In this document: piece by piece, positions 1-5,620 of the stretch
How positions within the stretch are numbered: the first letter of the stretch is position 1
How the letters are laid out: each line of letters begins with the position of its first letter
Assembly: GCA_947626465.1 (NCBI GenBank)
Contig: CANQSI010000037.1
Location: forward strand, 1 to 8,452
Direction: 5' to 3'
Length of the DNA: 8,452 nucleotides
Source of the DNA: an uncultured Atopobiaceae bacterium
Lineage (GTDB): Bacteria > Actinomycetota > Coriobacteriia > Coriobacteriales > Atopobiaceae
Made by a program: the position numbers and the translations under genes
The notes under the pieces: model-generated
The model's input: only the letters and a program-made list of their open reading frames with translations
Database searches by the model: none
What the model was told of the DNA's origin: nothing

Positions 1-761
1 AGCTCGGTGGGCCTGTGGAGAGGTGTTGCGCGAAGGGTGGCGTGCTCGAAGGCGAGCGTGCAGACCGACTCCTCGCGCCTCGCGGACACTTCGAGATGGC
101 AACGCGCGTTGCCGAGGCGAAGATCGGCCGTGTCCTCCACGTCCACGTCGTGATCCCACTCGTGGCTCACGGCCACCACCTCAGGGTTTCCCGTGGTGAA
201 GGCATCGAGCCAGCTCGCCGCGTAGGTGCCGAGGTCGAGGAGCACCCCACCCTGCACGGGCTCTGCGAAGAAGCCCTCGGGCTCATCGGGATAGACCATC
301 GCCAAGCGCGCATCGACCTCGAGGAGCTCGCCGAGCACGTCGGGATCCACATGCTCGAGAATGCGCTGCCAAAGGGGCTGGAATCGCGGCTTCATGGCCT
401 CCACGAAGAGCACGCCCGCCTGCTGCGCGGCATCGGTGACGGCGATGGCCTGCGCGCACGACACGAACGCGGGCTTCTCCGCGAGCACGGGCTTGCCGGC
501 ATCGATGGCCGCAAGCGCCCACGGCGCGTGCTGGAGATGGGGAACTGCGAGGTAGACCACGTCCACGTCGGGGTCTGCGAGGAGCGCCTCGGGGGTGGGC
601 TCGGCCTTGCAGCCATGCTCGGCCGCAAAGGCCATCACATGCTCGGTGGTGCGTCCCGCGCATGCCACGAGCTCGGCATCCGCCACATGCTCGAGCGAGG
701 CGGCAAAGCGTCGCGCGATGCTCCCCACCCCGATGATGCCCCAGCGTATCGTCTCTGCCAC
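1..761 (-). CDS. Gfo/Idh/MocA-family NAD(P)-dependent oxidoreductase (partial, C-terminus off the left edge)
   Basis: Soluble dinucleotide-dependent dehydrogenase. The family acts on sugars, inositols or dihydrodiols; the substrate here cannot be told. 253 residues are visible of a usual 330 or so; the rest lies beyond position 1. Residues 6-16 (WGIIGVGSIA) form the Rossmann GxGxxA motif. GKPVLAEKP (89-97) carries the family EKP motif with the catalytic Lys96. MKPRFQP (123-129) and GGVLLDLGTY (171-180) match the second, substrate-binding domain of the dihydrodiol-dehydrogenase-like branch. I chose the GTG at 761 because GAAGGG (complement of 770-775) lies 8 nt upstream; a second in-frame GTG at 767 would add two residues but is too close to that site. 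It follows ecfT by about 27 bp, so it is probably the last visible gene of the riboflavin ECF operon. Nothing in it suggests flavin use, so its link to vitamin uptake is unexplained. Family call is firm; function is open. Confidence 0.88.
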   Translation of the reverse strand, partial: MAETIRWGIIGVGSIARRFAASLEHVADAELVACAGRTTEHVMAFAAEHGCKAEPTPEALLADPDVDVVYLAVPHLQHAPWALAAIDAGKPVLAEKPAFVSCAQAIAVTDAAQQAGVLFVEAMKPRFQPLWQRILEHVDPDVLGELLEVDARLAMVYPDEPEGFFAEPVQGGVLLDLGTYAASWLDAFTTGNPEVVAVSHEWDHDVDVEDTADLRLGNARCHLEVSARREESVCTLAFEHATLRATPLHRPTE

Positions 762-769
762 GACCACTT

Positions 770-775
770 CCCTTC
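770..775 (-). promoter_or_regulatory. Ribosome binding site deciding the GTG start of the oxidoreductase
   Basis: GAAGGG on the minus strand, 8 nt before the GTG at 761. It favours 761 over the in-frame GTG at 767, which would leave only 2 nt of spacing. It lies between the ecfT stop (789-791) and the start, so the gene probably relies on transcription from upstream in the operon. Confidence 0.6.
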
Positions 776-788
776 TCGATGCTTCGCC

Positions 789-1586
789 CTATGGTAGCGA
801 GCCGAGCACCCAAAGAAGCACTGCGTAGAAGGCGAGCGTTACGAGCGCGCAGCCATCGGCGGCGCCGAAGTGGAGCGGCCGCCAGCGTGTGTGGGGCGCA
901 CCGCTTTCCCACGCGCGCGAATCGAGCGCGAGGGAGAGGCGCTCGGCGTGGCGAAGCGCCGCGGCGAGGATGGGCACCATGAGCGCCGCGAGCGAGCGGA
1001 GGCGCTGCACGGGCCCTCCGCGCGCAATCGTGCCGCCGCGCGAGGCCTGCGCCTCGCGCACCGCCTGAAACTCGTCTCCGAGCGTGGGCACGAAGCGAAG
1101 CGCGAGCGAGAGCACGAAGGCCCACTCCTCCACGGGAGCCCCGAGATGTCGAAACGGCGAGAGGAGGCTCGAAAGGGCGCTCGAGAGCTCGCCTGCCGGC
1201 GTCGTGGCGAGGAGGATGGCGCCATAGCACACGATGAGCGCCACGCGAAAACCGTAGGCGAGCGCCGTCTCCACGCCGCCCTGCGTGACGGAGAAGACCC
1301 ACCAACTCCACACCACGGGCCCGGTGCGCGTGAAGATGAGGTTCAGCGCCGCCACCGCGAGAAGCGGCACGAGGATGGGGAGCACCGAGAGGAAGAAGCG
1401 CCCCACGTGGAGCTCCGCGAGCCCCAAGAGCAGGAAGAGGAGCGATGCGGAAAGCGCCGCCTGGGCGGGCGTGCCCACGGCAAAGCCCATGACCATGAGC
1501 GCGATGGTGGCGAGGATCTTCAGCCTCGGATCGAGCATGGCGAGCGGGGCGCGCTCCGGAAGCGCGGGCAGGGAACGCGAGGTCAT
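789..1586 (-). CDS. ecfT: ECF transporter transmembrane coupling subunit EcfT
   Basis: 265-residue integral membrane protein that joins the substrate-binding S component to the ATPase pair in an energy-coupling factor importer. Hydrophobic segments lie near residues 22-38, 44-58, 64-86, 108-128 and 245-262. The cytoplasmic part (about 135-225) carries two short Arg motifs, S182-R183-G184 and S223-R224-A225. These fit the two Ala-Arg-Gly-type signatures by which EcfT coupling helices touch the two ATPases. AMLDPRLKIL at the N-terminus is typical of the family (usual length about 260). The ATG at 1586 overlaps the stop of the upstream ATPase gene in an ATGA (1583-1586), implying translational coupling. 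The frame stays open far upstream of 1586, but that stretch is the ATPase gene in another frame and is not part of this protein. Specificity comes from the S component, not from this subunit. Confidence 0.93.
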   Translation of the reverse strand: MTSRSLPALPERAPLAMLDPRLKILATIALMVMGFAVGTPAQAALSASLLFLLLGLAELHVGRFFLSVLPILVPLLAVAALNLIFTRTGPVVWSWWVFSVTQGGVETALAYGFRVALIVCYGAILLATTPAGELSSALSSLLSPFRHLGAPVEEWAFVLSLALRFVPTLGDEFQAVREAQASRGGTIARGGPVQRLRSLAALMVPILAAALRHAERLSLALDSRAWESGAPHTRWRPLHFGAADGCALVTLAFYAVLLWVLGSLP

Positions 1587-3514
1587 GGACGCCTCGCCTC
1601 CTCGAGCTCTTTGAGGAGCGCCTCGAGGGTGAGGGGGTCGCCGATGCGAACCCCGAGGTCGCGAAGCGTGTGGGCGAAGCCGAGCGCCTTCGGAGCGCCG
1701 AGCCCCATGTCCGCGAGCTCCTGGGCGTGCGAGAACACCTCGGCCGGGCTGCCCGCGAGCGCCACCCGGCCATTCTCGAGCGCAAGCACACGATCCGCAC
1801 GCGCCGCCTGATCCATGTCGTGGGTGACGACCACCACGGCGCATCCCCGTGCCCGCTGCTCGTCGATGAGCGCCGCCACCGCACGCCTCGCCTCGGCATC
1901 GAGCCCCGCGAGCGGCTCGTCGAGCACCCACGCCTCTGGCTCGAGGGCCGCCACGCCCGCGAGCGCCACGAGGCGCTGCTGGCCGCCCGAGAGCTCGAAA
2001 GGAGAACGAGCGGCGAGGTCCGCGATGCCGAGGCGCGAGAGGGCCTGTGCGACTCGCGCCTCCACCTCGGCCTTGGGCACGCCGAGGTTTTCCGGCCCAA
2101 ACGCCACGTCTTCGGCCACCGTCCGCGCGAAGAGCTGGCGCTCGGGCCGCTGCATCACGAAGCCGATGCGCCCGCTCGCCTCACGCCTGCCCTTGGGAGA
2201 GGAAAGGTCGATCTCGCCGAACTTGAGCTGCCCCTGCAAAGGGGCCGCAAGGCCCGCGAGGAGCCGCGCGAGGGTGGTCTTCCCCGAGCCCGTGGCGCCC
2301 ACGATGGCCACGAGCTCGCCCGAGCGCACGGTGAGGTCGATGCTGTGGAGGACCTCCACGCCGGAATAGGAGAACCCGAGGTTACGTACCTCAAACCCCC
2401 GCAAGACAGTGGGGACGGACCTTTCGTCTCGCTGCAAGACAGTAGGGACGGAGCTTTCGTCTTGCAAGACAGTAGGGACGGAGCTTTCGTCTTGCGGCAA
2501 GCTGTCTACCAGCACTTTTGCCAAGACAAAAGAACCGTCCCCATTGTCTTGCGACGTTTCCGCAGGTAGGGGCGCTGCGCGCAAGACAAAAGGTCCGTCC
2601 CCACTGTCCCCACTGTCTGGGGCGACTTCGCTCGCAATGGCCTTCGCGAGCTCGGCCTCGCTTGCCATAGGCGGGAGCTCCCAGCCCCTCTCGCGAAGCG
2701 CACGGGCAACCCGAAGCCAAAACGGCAGCTCGAGGCCGAGCGCGCGCATCCGCTCCTCGTCCGAGAGCAGCGCGGAGGGAGCCCCGTCATAGGCCACCTC
2801 GCCGCCCTCGAGCACGATGAGGCGGCTCGCGCTCGCCGCATCCTCGACGTCGTGGCTCACCCACACCTGCGCGCACACGTCCTCAAGGCGTCCGGCGAGC
2901 CGCTGCAAGGCCGCATGCGCGCGCACGTCCAAGAACGCGGAGGCCTCGTCGAAGACCATGAGCGCGGGCTGCATCGCCATGGCGCTCGCGATGGCCACAC
3001 GCTGCGTTTGACCGCCCGAGAGCTCGGACGTGCGATGCCAGGAGAGGCCGAGCGCGCCCACGCGATCGAGCTCCCGCGCCACGCGAGAGGCGATCTCCAC
3101 GCCGGGAAGCGCGAGGTTCTCAGGGCCAAACGCCACGTCGTCCGCCACGACTCCCGCCACGATCTGGTCCACGGGATCCTGGAAGACGAGTCCCGTCTGA
3201 CGCCGCGCCGCGGCGTAGGCGCTGCCCTCCGGAACGCCATCGGAAAAGCACGTGCGCCCCATGAGCCGCACCTCTCCCGCATCGGGCGCGCGAAGCCCCG
3301 CGAGAAGGAGCGCGAGCGTGGACTTCCCCGATCCGTTGGCGCCCATCACGCACACGCGCTCACGCCCGGAAAGCGCGAGCGACACCTCCGAAAGCGCCCA
3401 GATCTCGCCCCCATCGAAGCTATAGCCCACGCTTTTCAGCCGTGCGATCTCGTCGCCTGCGAGGTGCGGCGCGGCGGCGCGATCGAGCGGGACGCGCCCG
3501 CCTCCCTTCGCCAT
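1583..3514 (-). CDS. ecfA: Fused double-ATPase subunit of ECF transporter (EcfA-EcfA')
   Basis: 643 residues holding both ATPases that power the ECF importer, which many bacteria encode as two genes. Domain 1 (about 24-250): Walker A GANGSGKST 58-66, Q-loop Q112, signature LSGGQ 165-169, Walker B ending D189-E190, switch H221. Domain 2 (about 374-595): Walker A GATGSGKTT 406-414, Q-loop Q455, LSGGQ 508-512, Walker B ending D532-E533, switch H565. Both domains carry DVAFGPENL after the Q-loop, typical of cobalt/ECF-type ATPases. No catalytic residue is missing, so both sites look active. The linker (about 299-373) is abnormal: it is built from translated 30-bp palindromic repeats (positions 2402-2620), giving QDESSVPTVL twice, a variant of it, and QDNGDGSFVL-type units. 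ATG 3514 starts 6 bp after the ribU stop with only a weak purine-rich site, so translation is probably coupled to ribU. Confidence 0.93.
   Translation of the reverse strand: MAKGGGRVPLDRAAAPHLAGDEIARLKSVGYSFDGGEIWALSEVSLALSGRERVCVMGANGSGKSTLALLLAGLRAPDAGEVRLMGRTCFSDGVPEGSAYAAARRQTGLVFQDPVDQIVAGVVADDVAFGPENLALPGVEIASRVARELDRVGALGLSWHRTSELSGGQTQRVAIASAMAMQPALMVFDEASAFLDVRAHAALQRLAGRLEDVCAQVWVSHDVEDAASASRLIVLEGGEVAYDGAPSALLSDEERMRALGLELPFWLRVARALRERGWELPPMASEAELAKAIASEVAPDSGDSGDGPFVLRAAPLPAETSQDNGDGSFVLAKVLVDSLPQDESSVPTVLQDESSVPTVLQRDERSVPTVLRGFEVRNLGFSYSGVEVLHSIDLTVRSGELVAIVGATGSGKTTLARLLAGLAAPLQGQLKFGEIDLSSPKGRREASGRIGFVMQRPERQLFARTVAEDVAFGPENLGVPKAEVEARVAQALSRLGIADLAARSPFELSGGQQRLVALAGVAALEPEAWVLDEPLAGLDAEARRAVAALIDEQRARGCAVVVVTHDMDQAARADRVLALENGRVALAGSPAEVFSHAQELADMGLGAPKALGFAHTLRDLGVRIGDPLTLEALLKELEEARRP
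2402..2431 (+). repeat. Palindromic repeat unit 1
   Basis: CAAGAC at the left end, GGGGACGG core, and an imperfect right end GTCTCG. Diverged from units 2 and 3 at a few positions and separated from unit 2 by 3 bp, which keeps the frame. On the gene strand it encodes RDERSVPTVL. Confidence 0.8.
2435..2464 (+). repeat. Palindromic repeat unit 2
   Basis: 30 bp with perfect 6-bp terminal inverted repeats CAAGAC/GTCTTG and TAGGGACGGAG inside. Identical to unit 3, which follows without a gap. Encodes QDESSVPTVL on the gene strand. Confidence 0.88.
2465..2494 (+). repeat. Palindromic repeat unit 3
   Basis: Exact tandem copy of unit 2 (all 30 bp identical), pointing to a recent tandem duplication. 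Encodes QDESSVPTVL again. Confidence 0.88.
2522..2551 (-). repeat. Palindromic repeat unit 4 (inverted)
   Basis: Same element in the opposite orientation, with perfect ends CAAGAC/GTCTTG and the complement of GGGGACGG in the middle. Encodes QDNGDGSFVL on the gene strand. Separated from unit 3 by 27 bp. Confidence 0.86.
2582..2620 (-). repeat. Palindromic repeat unit 5 (inverted, with internal 9-bp duplication)
   Basis: 39 bp rather than 30, because CCCCACTGT is present twice (around 2600-2617). Nine bases is a multiple of three, so the frame is kept and the peptide gains one SGD triplet (DSGDSGDGPFVL). The outer end is GTCTGG instead of GTCTTG. Confidence 0.8.
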
Positions 3515-3520
3515 CGCCCG

Positions 3521-4102
3521 CTAGTCCCAGCGCCCCACGATGATCGACACCGGCACGAGTGCCACGGCGGCGAGCACGGCGTTGATGCAGATCTTCAAGA
3601 GGTTGAAGGGGATGAGGATGGGCACGATGATCGCGATGACCCCCTCCACCGGCATGCCGGAGTAGAGCGGGGTGATCACGAGGTTTCCGAGGATGGCGGC
3701 CACGAGCGCGAGCACGCCGGAGACGACGAGCGCGAGCACGAGCCCGCCTGTGGTGGGCCGTGCGCGATAGATGAGGGCCGCGGGCACCACCGCCACCACC
3801 GAGCAGAAGAGAGCCATGATCGCGCCGAAGGGCTCCACGAAGAGGTGGACGATCCACGGCAACACCGCCACCACGGCGCCGATGCCGGGGCCGAACGCGA
3901 GCCCCGCGCAAAGGCCCACGATGCCCGAGGGGTCGTATTTCAGGTACGGCGCTGCGGGAAAGATCGGCAGTTCCACGAAGGAAAGCACGAGCGCGAGCGC
4001 GCAGAAGAGGGCGCAGATGGCCACGTTCCTCGGCGTCCACGCGCCCGAGGAGGCGCCGGTGGCATGGCTCGATTGCGTGGAGTGGGCAGGCGAGTTGGCC
4101 AT
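3521..4102 (-). CDS. ribU: ECF transporter riboflavin-specific S component RibU
   Basis: 193-residue membrane protein that binds riboflavin (or FMN) outside the cell and hands it to the EcfA-A'-T module encoded just downstream. About six hydrophobic helices are visible from residue 26 on. ALFCA (31-35) matches the AxxxA motif of S-component helix 1, which packs on EcfT. LPIFPAAPYLKYDPSG (45-60) and LAFGPGIGA (68-76) are the RibU hallmark, and NLVITPLYSGMP (140-151) fits the family's later conserved loop. The hydrophilic N-terminus (1-23) has no clear signal. I chose ATG 4102 because GGAG (4110-4113) lies 7 nt upstream and because the FMN riboswitch ends there. The frame runs open to 4234, but that extension would translate the riboswitch. 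The riboswitch independently supports a flavin substrate. Confidence 0.94.
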   Translation of the reverse strand: MANSPAHSTQSSHATGASSGAWTPRNVAICALFCALALVLSFVELPIFPAAPYLKYDPSGIVGLCAGLAFGPGIGAVVAVLPWIVHLFVEPFGAIMALFCSVVAVVPAALIYRARPTTGGLVLALVVSGVLALVAAILGNLVITPLYSGMPVEGVIAIIVPILIPFNLLKICINAVLAAVALVPVSIIVGRWD

Positions 4103-4108
4103 GGGAAT

Positions 4109-4113
4109 GCTCC
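4109..4113 (-). promoter_or_regulatory. ribU Shine-Dalgarno, overlapped by riboswitch helix P1
   Basis: GGAGC on the minus strand, 6 nt before ATG 4102. Its first two G bases (4112-4113) are also the last bases of the proposed P1 3' strand of the FMN aptamer, so ligand-stabilised P1 should hide part of the ribosome site. Confidence 0.75.
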
Positions 4114-4225
4114 GTTTCTCCCATCCGGACTTTGACCGTTGGCTCCGGAGTTCCACCGGATCAACCGCGCATCGCGGCTCGCGGGCTCTACCGCCAGTAG
4201 GGAATTGCACCCATCCCTGAAACAG
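4112..4225 (-). ncRNA. FMN riboswitch (RFN element) in the ribU leader
   Basis: All conserved RFN blocks occur in order on the minus strand. P1 5' strand CTGTTTC is at 4219-4225; AGGGATGGGTGCAATTCCC, with the P2 hairpin, is at about 4200-4218. ACTGGCGGT with AGAGCCCGCGAGCC follows at about 4176-4199, a variable GC stem at about 4163-4175, then GATCCGGTGGAACTCCGG at about 4145-4162. GAGCCAACGGTCAAAGTCCGGATGGGAGAAACGG, given here only by its blocks CAACGGTCAAAGTCCGG and ATGGGAGAAACGG, closes at 4112. P1 pairs 4219-4225 with 4112-4118 (7 bp, one G-U). Known role: FMN binding represses riboflavin synthesis or uptake genes. No terminator stem or U-tract lies between aptamer and start codon, so control is probably translational. 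Confidence 0.96.
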
Positions 4226-4232
4226 CACTCGC

Positions 4233-4261
4233 ACTCTAGCACGGTGCGCAGGTCTTGTTAA
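4233..4261 (-). promoter_or_regulatory. Promoter of the riboflavin ECF operon
   Basis: Housekeeping-type promoter on the minus strand: -35 TTAACA (4256-4261), 17-bp spacer, -10 TAGAGT (4233-4238). The expected start point, about 4226-4229, is just before riboswitch helix P1 at 4225, which is where a riboswitch transcript should begin. The fit of spacing and position makes this convincing without experiment. Confidence 0.8.
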
Positions 4262-4297
4262 TCATGTGCGTTCCTCCTGCGTGCATGCCCAAAGCGC

Positions 4298-4303
4298 TAG
4301 AAT
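4298..4303 (+). promoter_or_regulatory. Candidate -10 element for the rightward envelope genes
   Basis: TAGAAT within GCGCTAGAATGCG, 57 bp before the ATG at 4361. It shares GCTAGA.TGCG with the -10 of the opposite promoter (TAGAGT at 4233-4238). No good -35 hexamer lies 16-18 bp upstream, so the call rests on the -10 and its position only. Confidence 0.45.
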
Positions 4304-4351
4304 GCGGCCTTGCGAAACGCACACGAGCTCGACATCACACGAAGATCGAAC

Positions 4352-4355
4352 GGAG
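4352..4355 (+). promoter_or_regulatory. Ribosome binding site of the secreted wall protein
   Basis: GGAG, 5 nt before ATG 4361. It sets the start at 4361 although the frame stays open back to about 4310; residues before 4361 have no RBS and would bury the signal peptide further in. Confidence 0.75.
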
Positions 4356-4360
4356 CACCC

Positions 4361-5554
4361 ATGTCGACGCCTTTGCCGAGCAGGGTTCGCGTGCCTGCAG
4401 ACGAACCTTCCCGGCCCCCTCGAACGCATCGTCTCCTCGCGCTCTTCCTCGCCCTCATCGTGGGCGCGGGCGCGCTTGCGATTCCCGTGCAGCGGGCCTT
4501 CGCGGCGTCCGCCTCCAAGGAAACCCTCCAGAAGCTCTCCGACGCCGAGGCGCAGCTCAACGAGGTGCAGGCGCAGCTCGACCAGATTGCCAAGGACTAC
4601 GAGGCCCTCGCGAAGGAGCAGACGAAGACCCTCGAGCAAATCGAAGATGTGCAGGGAAAGATCGCCGAGGTAGAGGAGCAGATCGAGGCGCGCCAAGCCG
4701 AGCTCGAGGAGAAGCAGGACGCCCTTGCCGAGCGCGTGGCCGCCACCTACAAGGCCGGCGGTGACAACCTCCTCGGGCTCATCCTGAGCTCGTCTTCGTT
4801 CGAGGAGCTCACCTCCAACATCTACTACGCGAACAAGGTCACCGAGAGCAACGTCGCCCTCATCGACGACGTACGCGAGGTGAAGCGCGCCCTCGAGGAG
4901 GACCGCCTCGAGCTGAAAGAACAGGAGGCGGCGCTCGAGGAGCTCAAGAACGAGCAGCAGGCCCGCATGAACGAGATGCAGGCCAAGCAGGAGGAGGCCG
5001 AGGCGACGGTCCAAAACCTCTCGCAAGAGGTGCGCGACCTCATGGACAAGCGCGACAAGGAGCTTGCCGCCTCCATCGAGGCCGAGGCGGCGCAGCGCCG
5101 CCAGCAGGCCGCGAACTCCGCGAAGAACCCCGCACCGAGCGGGAGCTCCGGACGCCCCGACTACAACTACGGCGGCGGCACCTCCGACACCTACACGTCC
5201 AAGGGCCAGGCCATCGTGAACGCGGCCTCCTCCGTGTCCTCCCCCGGCTACGGGCTCTGCGCCATGTGGGTATCCGAGGTCTACCAAGCCGCGCTCGGCT
5301 ACTACCCCGGCGGCAACGCGAACGACATGTACTCGCAGTGCACCACCTCCAACAAGGCGAACCTCCAGCCCGGCATGATCGTGGCGGTGTCCACGCACCC
5401 CCACACGCAGGCAGGCTCCATCTACGGCCACGTGGGCATCTACATCGGAGGCGGCATGGTGATGGACAACGTCGGCTACATCCGCACGATCGCGCTCGAC
5501 GACTGGATCAGCTTCTACGACGACACCGTGCCGGTGCGCTTTGGCTGGCTCTAG
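4361..5554 (+). CDS. Secreted coiled-coil cell-wall protein with C-terminal CHAP/NlpC-P60-like hydrolase domain
   Basis: 397 residues, probably an exported peptidoglycan endopeptidase or amidase acting in wall remodelling or daughter-cell separation. A signal peptide is clear: Arg-rich n-region (8-24), hydrophobic core 25-41, likely cleavage after AFA at 46-48. Residues 53 to about 258 are Glu/Lys/Gln/Ala-rich heptads forming long coiled coils. They are broken near 126-160 by ATYKAGGDNLLGLILSSSSF, which fits the PcsB-type N-terminal domain. A Ser/Gly/Pro/Tyr linker (about 259-285) leads to the last 110 residues. These have a candidate nucleophile in GYGLCAMW (Cys300) and base in YGHVGIYIGGG (His357), in the order of papain-like CHAP and NlpC/P60 enzymes. 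The usual third polar residue is not obvious; Asn370 in VMDN is a candidate. In PcsB/RipA-like proteins the coiled coil restrains the enzyme until the divisome engages it; that role here is inference. No terminator is evident before galE, 66 bp on. Confidence 0.85.
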   Translation: MSTPLPSRVRVPADEPSRPPRTHRLLALFLALIVGAGALAIPVQRAFAASASKETLQKLSDAEAQLNEVQAQLDQIAKDYEALAKEQTKTLEQIEDVQGKIAEVEEQIEARQAELEEKQDALAERVAATYKAGGDNLLGLILSSSSFEELTSNIYYANKVTESNVALIDDVREVKRALEEDRLELKEQEAALEELKNEQQARMNEMQAKQEEAEATVQNLSQEVRDLMDKRDKELAASIEAEAAQRRQQAANSAKNPAPSGSSGRPDYNYGGGTSDTYTSKGQAIVNAASSVSSPGYGLCAMWVSEVYQAALGYYPGGNANDMYSQCTTSNKANLQPGMIVAVSTHPHTQAGSIYGHVGIYIGGGMVMDNVGYIRTIALDDWISFYDDTVPVRFGWL

Positions 5555-5620
5555 GCGCGCAGGCAGCGAGGGGCGCTAAGCTCTTCGAGACGTGGGACGT
5601 TGTTGACGTTTGGAGTTGCC

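Larger units (their letters stand above)
2402..2620. repeat. Array of five REP/MITE-like 30-bp palindromic repeats inside ecfA
   Basis: Five copies of one element: three in plus orientation (from 2402, 2435, 2465) and two inverted (from 2522, 2582). Each core begins CAAGAC and ends GTCTTG or a near variant, with GGGACGG (or its complement) inside, so each unit is an imperfect palindrome. The array lies wholly within the interdomain linker of the ECF ATPase fusion and is read through without a stop. All copies keep the same codon register. Plus-orientation units read on the gene strand as QDESSVPTVL, inverted ones as QDNGDGSFVL. The inverted groups could also pair as a long RNA hairpin. From memory the GGGGACGG type resembles palindromes linked to RAYT transposases in other genomes; that link is inference, and no transposase gene is in the window. 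Confidence 0.88.

Noticed and set aside
15..797. 260-codon open frame on the plus strand
   Set aside because: It lies opposite the oxidoreductase, whose minus-strand product has clear family motifs. The plus product is His/Arg/Gly-rich with no recognisable domain; such mirrored frames are common in high-G+C DNA.
283..2100. 605-codon open frame on the minus strand
   Set aside because: It spans parts of the ATPase, EcfT and oxidoreductase genes in another frame, is Arg/Ser/Ala-rich, and shows no domain.
2402..2620. CRISPR array
   Set aside because: Repeats are palindromic, occur in both orientations, two are joined without a spacer, and they lie inside a coding gene. No cas gene is nearby.
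2409..2792. Plus-strand frame with a KTVGTELSS repeat over the palindromes
   Set aside because: The repeats are open on both strands, but this frame has no ribosome site and no domain, while the opposite strand carries a full double ATPase.
2852..4135. 427-codon open frame on the plus strand
   Set aside because: Antisense to ecfA, ribU and the riboswitch; His/Arg/Glu-rich composition is typical of an antisense shadow.
4103..4234. N-terminal extension of ribU from the ATG at 4234
   Set aside because: It would translate the FMN riboswitch; the ATG at 4102 has a well-placed GGAG and gives a normal RibU length.
5555..5620. Terminator or promoter between the wall protein and galE
   Set aside because: TAAGCT at 5577-5582 has no -35 at proper spacing, and I see no strong GC stem followed by a T-run.
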